64,000 bases of DNA from positions 3,968,001 through 4,032,000 of the forward strand of contig CP042428.1 of assembly GCA_024207135.1 (NCBI GenBank), read 5' to 3'. Position numbers and translations under genes: made by a program. The stretch comes from Arthrobacter sp. C2. GTDB taxonomy: Bacteria > Actinomycetota > Actinomycetes > Actinomycetales > Micrococcaceae. Position 1 is the first letter of the stretch. Each line of letters begins with the position of its first letter. The notes under the pieces were generated by a model. It worked only from the letters and a program-made list of their open reading frames with translations, ran no database searches and had not been told where the DNA came from. Positions 36,604 to 43,949 of the stretch are shown here, one piece after another.

Positions 36604-37323
36604 TCAGGCAACCTTTGCCAGTTTGATGAGTGAGGCGCGGCGGATGACCTTGCGCAGCTTGGGATCGGTGGTGTGGTTGTTGCGCCAGATGATGAACTTG
36701 CGGATCATGCTTCCCGGATCCTTGTGGCTGGGGTGGTCGGTGCCGTTGAGCGCGAAGTAGCGCAGGGCGGTGAACTGCGGCTCGATCCGGTTGAGCCAGG
36801 AGCTGTAAAAGGGCACGTAGGCGAGTTCGACGTTGTTCGCCGCGGCCCAGTCCCCGACCCGGGAATCGACCTTGGTGGACAGGTGCGGGGCGTCGTTGTC
36901 CATGACGATGGCGATCCGTTGGTTCATCGGGTGCAGCGAACGCACGTACCGCATGAAGGCCAGGAAATCGGTCCGCCGTTTGTGGGCCTTGACGTGTCCG
37001 TAGAGATTGTCGTTGGACAGGTCGTAGGCGGCCATCAGGTGCCTGACCCCGTGGGGGCGCTTGTAGGTGGCCCGCCGTCGGCGCCGGCGCGGGGCGTCCT
37101 GGTCCTCGGGCCCGGTGGCGGCCGGGGCCCATTGGTGCCCGGGATGCGGTTGCAAATTCAAGGGCCCGAATTCGTCGACGCAGATGACGACCTCCGGGTC
37201 CCCGTCCCCGGGTTCTGCCTTGCCGTCGACGATGTCATAGGGTTCCTGGACGCGCTTGGCCTTGGCCTCGTAGTCCGGGTCGTTGCTGGACTTCCAGGAT
37301 TTGATGGGCTGGAAAGGAGACAT
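36604..37323 (-). CDS. IS630-family transposase, frame B (catalytic half)
   Basis: About 240 residues carrying the whole DDE catalytic domain: first Asp in VVICVDEFGPL, second in IAIVMDNDAPHLSTK, and the Glu in LNRIEPQFTAL. RRRRRATYKRPHGVRHL lies between the first two. The frame opens directly where frame A (37235-37759) loses homology and continues it in the +1 register, so the two are halves of one protein. It stops eight bases inside the left terminal repeat. No other damage is visible, so the element could still be active if frameshifting occurs. Confidence 0.82.
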   Translation of the reverse strand: MSPFQPIKSWKSSNDPDYEAKAKRVQEPYDIVDGKAEPGDGDPEVVICVDEFGPLNLQPHPGHQWAPAATGPEDQDAPRRRRRRATYKRPHGVRHLMAAYDLSNDNLYGHVKAHKRRTDFLAFMRYVRSLHPMNQRIAIVMDNDAPHLSTKVDSRVGDWAAANNVELAYVPFYSSWLNRIEPQFTALRYFALNGTDHPSHKDPGSMIRKFIIWRNNHTTDPKLRKVIRRASLIKLAKVA

Positions 37324-37759
37324 CTTGTTCGCGCATGAGCATGCGCAGTCCCTCGTGGGAAATGTCCTCCACCACCGCCTTGTCCACCAGGTGGTCGGCC
37401 AGTTTCGACAGGCTCCAGGTGGAGAAAGGCAAGCCGTGGTTGGCGGGGCGGTCCAGGGCGATCTTCTTGATCTGCTCGCGTTGCTCCGGGCCGAATTTCG
37501 GTGGTCGCCCGCCGGCGTAGTGGGGGTGCAGCGAGTCGAATCCGTCGGTGTTGAAGTTGTGCAGGACGTCGCGGACCTGGTCCGGGCTGGTGAAGGCGAC
37601 CTCCGCGATCGCCGCCACGTGCATGCCCCGGGCCGAGAGCAGCACCATCTGTGCCCGGCGCCAGTTCACCACGGGGCCGGACCCGCCGCGGCGCACGATC
37701 TGCAGCAACCGCGTTTCCTCGTCGTTGTCGAGTTCTAGTACCACCACGCGCCGTGACAT
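37235..37759 (-). CDS. IS630-family transposase, frame A
   Basis: The N-terminal half of an IS630-type transposase: a helix-turn-helix DNA-binding region (about residues 10-70, with NWRRAQMVLLSARGMHVAAIAEVAFTS) and a second winged-helix part ending at REQDVSF. The ATG at 37759 has GGGAGGC nine bases upstream. The correct protein then continues in the +1 frame at 37323 (SPFQPIKSW...); the frame-A tail after about 37325 is not transposase-like. The join is either a programmed frameshift at the ctcctttcc run or a disabling mutation. Confidence 0.82.
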   Translation of the reverse strand: MSRRVVVLELDNDEETRLLQIVRRGGSGPVVNWRRAQMVLLSARGMHVAAIAEVAFTSPDQVRDVLHNFNTDGFDSLHPHYAGGRPPKFGPEQREQIKKIALDRPANHGLPFSTWSLSKLADHLVDKAVVEDISHEGLRMLMREQDVSFPAHQILEVQQRPGLRGQGQARPGTL

Positions 37760-37881
37760 TTCTGCCTCCCGGGGAAGCGGACTCCTGCAACACCAGCGTG
37801 CGCCGAATGCATCACGCACGCAACGGGAACGGGATCGGCCGATTCACCCCAGGCAAGCAATCCTTGCCAGCCGCGGTACTA

Positions 37882-38040
37882 GGTGCTGTGAGCGGCACTC
37901 TGGCACAAACGGAAAGATTCGTTGTCAGGGTCGTTCTTGCGATGGTCTTAGTCGAACCATCTAGGAGCGCCCTGATGTCTATCTGGGGCGTCGGCAGGCC
38001 AGATACTCCGAAAGACGCCCACTAGATCGTGGTGTCTAGA
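37882..38040 (-). other. 5' remnant upstream of the ISL3-type gene
   Basis: 159 bases between the IS630-type element and the truncated tadE copy. By position this is the start of the ISL3-type element. No intact reading frame or terminal repeat was recognised, so the outer boundary of the ISL3 element is undefined here. Confidence 0.4.
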
Positions 38041-38110
38041 AATCCGAGCCGCGAACCGCTGAAATTGGTATTCAACTGCTGAAGCGCCTCGTTGATCTGG
38101 GCTTAAACAT
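38041..38110 (-). pseudogene. truncated tadE copy
   Basis: The start of tadE is repeated here: the ribosome binding site, ATG at 38110 and about 12-20 codons (MFKPRSTRRFSS, from MFKHDQRGASAVEF with frame damage). Similarity fades near 38041, where the ISL3-type remnant begins. It shows that copy B of the flp module once continued into a tadE gene. Confidence 0.75.
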
Positions 38111-38162
38111 GCTCCTACCCTCCCCAAGTGGGCCGTGAAGCGGATGTGGTTTGGAATGAGAT

Positions 38163-38186
38163 GGGCGGGTCGTTTCCGACCCGCCC
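38163..38186 (-). terminator. hairpin after flp copy B
   Basis: Identical to the hairpin after copy A: gggcgggtcg with cgacccgccc around tttc. Confidence 0.7.
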
Positions 38187-38234
38187 ATCTCGAACTGTAC
38201 GAGTGGATCCCGGTGGGATCGCTGGCGGTTGGTA

Positions 38235-38435
38235 CTACGGCTTGATTTTGTCCGCAACCTTTTCGAACATGAGGTTCAGGTTCGTTCCGATCAGGAAGAC
38301 TGCGACCATGACGACGACGGCAATGCCGGCGACCATGATGCCGTACTCCACGGCGGTTGCTCCCTTTTCATCGCGGCGAAGCTTGTTGCCGACGGTCTGC
38401 ATGGCAAAGTAGATGTTTGCGAGCATGGTGTTCAT
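38235..38435 (-). CDS. flp: Flp-type pilin, copy B
   Basis: 66 residues, an apparently intact second Flp pilin with the same leader and prepilin segment as copy A (KGATAVEYGIMVAGIAVVV) and a different tail, NLMFEKVADKIKP. Residues 1-53 match copy A exactly and the DNA differs by one base over about 150. The promoter region is shared almost exactly too, so both should be expressed together. Downstream assembly genes are cut off from this copy by the insertion-sequence cluster. The distinct tail could change pilus surface properties. Confidence 0.9.
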   Translation of the reverse strand: MNTMLANIYFAMQTVGNKLRRDEKGATAVEYGIMVAGIAVVVMVAVFLIGTNLNLMFEKVADKIKP

Positions 38436-38653
38436 GTTGTTACTCCATTTTCTGCGTCAAGAAGGTGCGACATTTATCGCCCCCCAGCGAATCATTCTTG
38501 ATGAGAAATTATGAAGGAATGAAGTGGTCCCCAAGTATCTAGACCCCATCCGATGCCTACTGCCTCTGGCAGCCCCCCAAGCGGTTCCCCAACCGTTGGC
38601 ATCTAGCTTGGAGTCTAGGAGAGAATTTTTAGTCTGTAAAGGACACCGGGATC

Positions 38654-38797
38654 ATGCTGCCGCCCGAACGACACACCATGGCGGAAACCTACGCCGGCGC
38701 GGACCTGGCAAGGATCACCAAGGAGGTCAACGACATCCAACGCGAACTCATCCGGTTGGCCGCCCTGAAGACCCGGCCACAAACCAGGATCGCCTGA
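38654..38797 (+). CDS. small unknown protein or gene fragment
   Basis: 47 codons, ATG to TGA. The segment AGADLARITKEVNDIQREL is strongly helical and could be the end of a larger protein or part of a transposon accessory gene. No ribosome binding site is obvious. It lies just outside flp repeat B. No family recognised; it may not be expressed. Confidence 0.25.
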   Translation: MLPPERHTMAETYAGADLARITKEVNDIQRELIRLAALKTRPQTRIA

Positions 38798-39187
38798 CCG
38801 GTTTCGCGAGCATTCCTCGTGAGGCACGCGGTGGTCATTTGGCGAGCATCTTGACATGAGGCACTACGGGGACTCGTGTGAATAGTTTTCTGAAACGTCT
38901 TTTAGCCGGATTCATTACTCGAGTGGTTTTGATGCGAAGCGGTTCATGGGTTCTGTAGAAGGCCTCCGGTTGTTCTGTAACCCGAGTGCGGCATTGCAGG
39001 TAACTGCAATCAAGCGCCGGTTCTCGAACCCGCGGCATGGCAAGGAAGCGAAGATCGGCGGCCCTGGCATTGGTGCGACAACAAACAATGACTTTCACTT
39101 TTTTCTCTGGTGGCTGACGATCAGCCGGCGCATAATGATTGGGGCAAGAAAACGTACACACACCAGAATCCGGAAGGGCGTGCGGTC
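38798..39187. other. intergenic stretch, no supported gene
   Basis: 390 bases of comparatively AT-rich DNA. Open frames here have no ribosome binding site or recognisable content. It probably holds the promoter of the VOC gene that follows and eroded sequence from past insertions. Confidence 0.45.
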
Positions 39188-39544
39188 ATGGTTGGCTCTT
39201 GGCAAGCGCTGGTTATCGACTGTGAGAACCCAGACAGGTTGGCGAGTTTCTATGAGGAGCTGCTCGGCATGGTTCGAGTGGAAAACGATGATGACTGGGT
39301 GGGTATCGGAGACGCGCCGGATAGGCCCGCGATCGCCTTCCAGCGGGTGGACCCCTACATCGCACCTGAATGGCCAGGGCACGTGCATCCGCAACAAGCC
39401 CACATCGATGTCAGGGTCAAGGATCTTGACATCGCCGAAATTGAGGTGCTTTCAATGGGTGCAACGTCCATGAGCACAGGGTCCAAAAGCTACCGCGTAT
39501 ACCTTGACCCGCAGAAGCATCCGTTTTGCTTGGTGAGCTGGTGA
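39188..39544 (+). CDS. VOC-family (glyoxalase-like) protein
   Basis: 118 residues, the normal size of a two-module VOC protein. The N-terminal half reads WQALVIDCENPDRLASFYEELLG and the C-terminal half QAHIDVRVKDLDIAEIEVLSMGA, ending in YLDPQKHPFCLV. The ending and the glyoxalase-like layout are typical of actinobacterial VOC proteins of unknown substrate, related to bleomycin-resistance proteins and dioxygenases. The ATG at 39188 has a GGAAGGG about ten bases upstream. It stands alone in accessory DNA; the role cannot be assigned. Confidence 0.8.
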   Translation: MVGSWQALVIDCENPDRLASFYEELLGMVRVENDDDWVGIGDAPDRPAIAFQRVDPYIAPEWPGHVHPQQAHIDVRVKDLDIAEIEVLSMGATSMSTGSKSYRVYLDPQKHPFCLVSW

Positions 39545-40119
39545 TCATAATTCATTGATATCGTGCAAATTCTTTCTCAAGCGAAGCCATCGAATGGCGT
39601 ACCGAAGTCGCGTATTTGCTGAACCGGCTCCGCGTCGTTAATGCGCAGAGGACCTCTTCATGATCTGGCGGGACCTGTTGATTCACTGTTGTTTGGGTGA
39701 CGCCCGGATTTTGACCAATGCCATGGTCTATCAGTGCCGAGGCTCGTGTGTTCGGAGTATCTGAGTTTCTCACGCGATTAGAAGTGCCTCTGGATCCACA
39801 CCGGGGATTGCTACCGTGGCGAGATCCGAAATCTTTCAATCCTGAGCTTTCTCGAAAGCTTGGAGCAGAGCCGAAACATCGGCTGTCGATCTTGCTGCAA
39901 CAAGCGGTGACTTTCGCTGGAACACCCGGGCCAGCCAGTTGAGTTCCTAGACTCCGTTGAAACTTTGGGTTCGGTTCACTTTCATGGCCTGATTTATGAG
40001 TTCAATATTCACGGTGTGCGGAGAGCATGCTCGTGTTGCTGGGCCACTGCGGACAGGCTGGTGCGTAATTCACCGAGAATCTCACTGGCGATCCGTGCCT
40101 GTTCAGTCGTCAGCAATAT
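39545..40119. other. intergenic stretch, probable gene debris
   Basis: 575 bases without a convincing gene. Short open frames on both strands have no family resemblance. The DNA is less GC-rich than the core regions and leads into a transporter-like fragment at 40120, consistent with remnants of deleted genes. Confidence 0.45.
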
Positions 40120-40431
40120 GTGTCTCGAGTGTTCACCTGTATTTTCGCGCCCACGCTGGTGCAAAGTGTTCTGGCTGCTGCCATCTTGGCGATGGTAAGG
40201 ACCGTCGGCATGTCCGAGCTGACCTATCTGATCTCCGATCCAACGTCGGACACTCAGGCCATCTCGATCTTCCGGGCCATGACATCCTCCGGCGGCGGCG
40301 AGGCCCGGCAAATGGTCTCCAGCATGGGTGTGCTCTACACCGCGACGATGCTCGTCATCTTGGTGGTGGCGCTGCGGTTCGTGAACCCGACCCAGCTGGT
40401 GGCACGGATGACGGAGTCCCGCGACGACTGA
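40120..40431 (+). pseudogene. C-terminal fragment of an integral membrane protein
   Basis: 103 codons with two clear hydrophobic segments (APTLVQSVLAAAILAMV and GVLYTATMLVILVVALRFV) joined by a polar loop, SSGGGEARQMVSS, and ending in a charged tail, ARMTESRDD. It looks like the last two spans of a transporter whose front part is missing. No ribosome binding site fits the apparent start, and the DNA before it is unrelated. The parent family was not identified. It is reported as a broken gene in the accessory region. Confidence 0.45.
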
Positions 40432-40710
40432 GCGAAAGCCGTTGGTCGGGCGGATGCGGTGGTGCCTGCCCGACCAACGCTGTAGTGCCGTGGCGCCACG
40501 GCAGTTTGTCGACACATGGAGCGCCATCAGGTGCCGGAGAAGGGTTGGTGCACGCACCGTCCCGACCCCACGAGGCAACCCCTCGTCAAAATCCAAGCAG
40601 TGTGTGCAGTGTTTTTCCGGATTCTCTGCCAAGATGAATGGAACAAAGAATCGCGCAACTTGGACCTTGGGGAAGGTTTCCAATGTGCGAACGATCGGGG
40701 GAAGGGAATT

Positions 40711-41943
40711 ATGGGCATGGGGGATGCCAAATCGGTGCATCGCAATGTCGCCATGTTCATCGACATGGAAAACCTTGTTGGCGGCAAAACAGTGGGGAGC
40801 ACCTGGCTGCGGCTTGGTGAGCTGATGAGCGGAATCGAAAGCATTGTGCGGAAAACGGGTGTCGGCTCACTCATCGCCTTGGCCCGCGCCTATGCACATT
40901 GGGGAAGCCCTGTGATGGCCGGCTTCCAGCGAGAGATCCTTGAGCTGGGCATCGAGCCGGTTCAGATTTTTTCCTTTGACAAGCAGGTCAAGAACGCTGC
41001 CGACATCGAGTTGTGCGTGGATGTCCTTTCGGTTGCGCACGAGTCGCCGTGGATTGACGTGTTTGTGATTGCCACCGGGGATGGAGGGTTCATTCCCCTG
41101 GTTCGCAGGCTTCATGCCCTCAACAAATTCGTGATTGCAGTGTCTACCAATGATCCGGAATCCGGCATAGTCAATTCGCTCTTGAAGTCTGTTGCCGATG
41201 AATACCACCAAATTCCGATGTCAACGGTGGACGTGCCGGTTTCGGAGCAGCCGCCGAGAGCACCCGCATCACTGGCTGCCACAACCGTGAAGTCAGTTTC
41301 CGTGGCTGCCGCCACGACCGCCCAGAACAAGTCCAGCCCGCAACCCAAGGTCGCGGTCGTCCGAACGGGGCAGTTTCCGGACCGGAGCAAATTCTCGGCT
41401 ATCGCTGAGTTCCGGCGCGCGATTTACAAGATCATCGAGCAGAGCCCTGAGCTTGTGCTCGACTACAAGGTCAACGCCGCAGAGTTGGGAAGCCGTTTGC
41501 GCAACGAGTACCCGCAACTCGGATACAAAGCTTGCGGGTCCAAGACCCTGACCGATTTCTTGTTTACATACTGTGCGCTGGGAACCATGAACGGTTCTGC
41601 ACAGCCGCTCCCGGCGACAGCCAATATCACCGTGCCCAATCCCGAGAGTATGTTGGTAGCGTCCGACACCAAAACAACCCGGGCGCAAAAAATCGTTGTG
41701 GAGGCGGTTCGCAGGGAATTCATCGCTGGGTCGTTGGGGCACGAAGTCGAGGTGCGCGGTGCCGATGGATTGAATCTCAGCGTGGTAGGAATTCAATTGC
41801 GGACCGCCATCGAGGGGTTCACGCCGCTAAGTGCCGGCTTCTCGTTTCTTCACCAAGTCCTGGACCACGCACTGACTAGCTCAGACTACCGTGTCCGTTT
41901 CGAAGCCGGCAGCGCGGCCGTGGTGCATGCCTCCTACGCATAG
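40711..41943 (+). CDS. NYN-domain nuclease-like protein with LOTUS/OST-HTH-like domain
   Basis: 410 residues. A PIN-like NYN domain fills residues 10-155: first acidic site VAMFIDMENL (Asp18), then KNAADIELCVDVL and VIATGDGGFIPLVRRL, the conserved acidic residues that bind metal in RNA-cleaving NYN proteins. A Pro/Ala/Ser-rich linker (about 165-220) leads to a helical segment (about 230-300) with ELGSRLRNEYPQLGYKACGSKTLTDFL, a good match to the OST-HTH/LOTUS or LabA-like C-terminal domain that binds RNA. The last 100 residues are unassigned. The ATG at 40711 has GGAAGGG eight bases upstream. An RNA-processing or defence role is inferred from the domains. Confidence 0.85.
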   Translation: MGMGDAKSVHRNVAMFIDMENLVGGKTVGSTWLRLGELMSGIESIVRKTGVGSLIALARAYAHWGSPVMAGFQREILELGIEPVQIFSFDKQVKNAADIELCVDVLSVAHESPWIDVFVIATGDGGFIPLVRRLHALNKFVIAVSTNDPESGIVNSLLKSVADEYHQIPMSTVDVPVSEQPPRAPASLAATTVKSVSVAAATTAQNKSSPQPKVAVVRTGQFPDRSKFSAIAEFRRAIYKIIEQSPELVLDYKVNAAELGSRLRNEYPQLGYKACGSKTLTDFLFTYCALGTMNGSAQPLPATANITVPNPESMLVASDTKTTRAQKIVVEAVRREFIAGSLGHEVEVRGADGLNLSVVGIQLRTAIEGFTPLSAGFSFLHQVLDHALTSSDYRVRFEAGSAAVVHASYA

Positions 41944-42117
41944 AAGGCCATGGGCTGGGAAGCTCCAACCGCCCGCATGCCCTTCACGCTTCTTGCGCCG
42001 GAGATTTGCCAAGGATGTTTAAAAATTACCTCCGGGACCTATTCAAATTGCGAAAGAAATGCCATTATTGCTTTAGGGTCCGGTCTTGCGAATCAATAAA
42101 CTTGGGGGAGTTTCAAC

Positions 42118-42963
42118 ATGGAAGAAACAGGCATTTGGCTGATTCAGGTCGACGTCGAAACCGTATATGGATTGGTTTATGACTTGGCGGAACAAGTCGT
42201 GCTTTGGGAAGATTCCGAGCCGTTTTGGCCGCCAGCAGATCGAACCAGTGCGGTGCCTCGAGTTGGTGACCGATTGCTTCTCTGGCAAATGGGGGCCGGC
42301 GACATAGCTGGTGCTGTCGCACTTGGAACCGTCGAAGAAATCGATCTGCGTTTTCACGAACGTGATTATCACCGGAAGTGTGATTCTCACCTGAACTTGG
42401 AGAAGGATACGCCCCGCCTTTCAGTTCGCATGCACTTCACTCACTGGTTCCGCGAGGACCGTGTGACGAGAGCGGAGTTGAAGGAGGATTCACGCTTCGG
42501 CGGATTTGTCATGTTCAAGCGCTTTGGTGCCGTAGGCAAGAACCCGTGGACTCTTACGCAGAACCATTGGGACGCAATCTTGGAGCGCATTCCGAAGTGG
42601 GCTGCCGTAGACCATCAGCAGAAGGTGTACACCGTTCGGGTGGAATGCGACTTCCAGATGGACGACATTGAAGATCCTCTCGAGTGTTTCCGTGGATTTT
42701 TGAAGGAAAGAAACTTCGACTGGTTCGGCTTGAGCGCCACTACGGAGCAAACTCCCGCACGTGAGAAAGACTCCTATTCCATACCGTCCGTGGAAATCAC
42801 GGGCGTGGATGAGGCACATTTAGTCACCTGGACATCGACGGTGGTTGCCCGTTCGGCACAAGAAGCGGCACGCATTGGCCTAGCTAAATTGGCTCACGAA
42901 GCCGACGACTCGCCTATCGATGCTCTCGTCATCGGCACGAAGCGCTACCCCGTCAGGCTGTAG
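42118..42963 (+). CDS. EVE-like (PUA-fold) protein with unassigned C-terminal domain
   Basis: 281 residues. The first 155 follow the EVE pattern: IWLIQVDVETV at the N-terminus, VPRVGDRLLLWQMGAG and GAVALGTVEEI, then VTRAELKEDSRFGGF and NPWTLTQNHWDAIL, which correspond to the later EVE elements. EVE proteins bind modified bases in DNA or RNA and often act in restriction or toxin systems. The C-terminal 125 residues (from QQKVYTVRVECDF) are rich in predicted beta strands and match nothing recognised. The gene is less GC-rich than the core. It follows the NYN gene by 174 bases on the same strand. The EVE assignment is a judgement from motif order. Confidence 0.6.
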   Translation: MEETGIWLIQVDVETVYGLVYDLAEQVVLWEDSEPFWPPADRTSAVPRVGDRLLLWQMGAGDIAGAVALGTVEEIDLRFHERDYHRKCDSHLNLEKDTPRLSVRMHFTHWFREDRVTRAELKEDSRFGGFVMFKRFGAVGKNPWTLTQNHWDAILERIPKWAAVDHQQKVYTVRVECDFQMDDIEDPLECFRGFLKERNFDWFGLSATTEQTPAREKDSYSIPSVEITGVDEAHLVTWTSTVVARSAQEAARIGLAKLAHEADDSPIDALVIGTKRYPVRL

Positions 42964-43194
42964 TTTCCGGAGGTCTTTGCCAAGATGATTTCCGGTATCT
43001 GGCCGAGTGCCCCACGAGCGATGTGCGTTTCTGGAGGACTCGGCCGAATCTGATATTGAAAGCTTGCCAAGCGCGACGGAGCGGGAATGCCGGGCCCATG
43101 GCGTATACGGGCACCGGGTTGTACGCTAACCACAGGGAATATTGGGCTTGGGGCCGTGGCATCACGGATGCGGCCATTCGCATTGGTGGGGAAA

Positions 43195-43944
43195 ATGCAA
43201 CACAAGAAATGGCTGGCTTGGGCGCTCGCCGTCATCGTCGTACTCGTGGGGGCTTCGATCGCCTTCAGCGTCGCCGCACGCACGCCCGCAGCAACGCAAA
43301 CCGTTATCGACCCCGGTCCCGGCGTGTCCAATAGCGCGGCAGTGCCCACAAGTTCGGAAAGTCCAAGCGTGACGGTCTCCGGCGGTGAAAGCTCCGCGGC
43401 TTCCGCGACCGCCAAGGACCCGTCCTCGGAGCCACCTGCGACATCGACCAACAAACCTGCGGCATCAAACCCGCCGAGAACCTCGGCATCCGGCTCGGCG
43501 ATCGAATCACCGAAGCTCGAAGTTCCGGCCAGTGCCAAGCCCAGTGCGACCACGTTGCCGAAATCCGTGAAAAAGGCCCCGGTGCTTTCCGGCACGGTGC
43601 CCAAGGAAGGGACGGCCAAGGGGAAACTCACCTCGGGATTCCCGACCAAGGCAATGCCGATCCCGGAAGGCGCCCACATCGTTGATTCTTCCGTCAGCAC
43701 GCAGGGGCGAAAAATCCAGGTCGCGGTCAACTACCGCACCTCGCTGAGCGTCGAAGCGGTCCTGAAGTACTATGAGTCCCAAGCCGCCAAGCGGGGCTGG
43801 GTCGCCACCCGGGGCACGGCCGCAGACGGAGCCAAGAGCATCACCCTGGGCTTCGGGGACGACACCATGGTTGCCACCGTCCGCACCGCTCCCACGGGTG
43901 CCACCACGGTCGCCGCATTCGGTTCCTACGTGGTCGGGAAGTAG
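43195..43944 (+). CDS. membrane-anchored Ser/Pro-rich protein of unknown function
   Basis: 249 residues: one N-terminal membrane span (WLAWALAVIVVLVGASIAFSVA), a low-complexity Ser/Thr/Ala/Pro region of about 100 residues suited to crossing the cell wall, and a C-terminal folded domain (from SGFPTKAMPIPEGAHIVDSSV) with NYRTSLSVEAVLKYYESQAAKRGW. The latter resembles small periplasmic domains that follow charged anchors. The ATG at 43195 has GGTGGGG close upstream; ATG 43168 is possible. The next gene starts five bases after the stop, so the two are an operon. No function known. Confidence 0.7.
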   Translation: MQHKKWLAWALAVIVVLVGASIAFSVAARTPAATQTVIDPGPGVSNSAAVPTSSESPSVTVSGGESSAASATAKDPSSEPPATSTNKPAASNPPRTSASGSAIESPKLEVPASAKPSATTLPKSVKKAPVLSGTVPKEGTAKGKLTSGFPTKAMPIPEGAHIVDSSVSTQGRKIQVAVNYRTSLSVEAVLKYYESQAAKRGWVATRGTAADGAKSITLGFGDDTMVATVRTAPTGATTVAAFGSYVVGK

Positions 43945-43949
43945 CCGAC

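Larger units (their letters stand above)
36596..37879 (-). mobile_element. IS630-family insertion sequence, 1284 bp
   Basis: Left end gtaccgcg and right end cgcggtac are perfect inverted repeats that extend imperfectly inward (gtaccgcgtcaggcaa versus gtaccgcggctggcaa). TA dinucleotides flank both ends (36594-36595 and 37880-37881), the TA target duplication expected of IS630/mariner-type elements. Two overlapping minus-strand frames encode the transposase. It has landed in the N-terminal part of the ISL3 remnant. Confidence 0.9.
38071..38624. repeat. direct repeat B of the flp module
   Basis: Second copy of the block described at 33887-34442, in the same orientation, offset by about 4182-4185 bases. 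Recombination between the two copies would delete the entire insertion-sequence cluster and leave a single flp gene in front of tadE. Confidence 0.9.

Noticed and set aside
36673-37738. Plus-strand frames of 221 and 151 codons in the IS630-type element
   Set aside because: They are antisense to the transposase halves, which carry the complete DDE motif.
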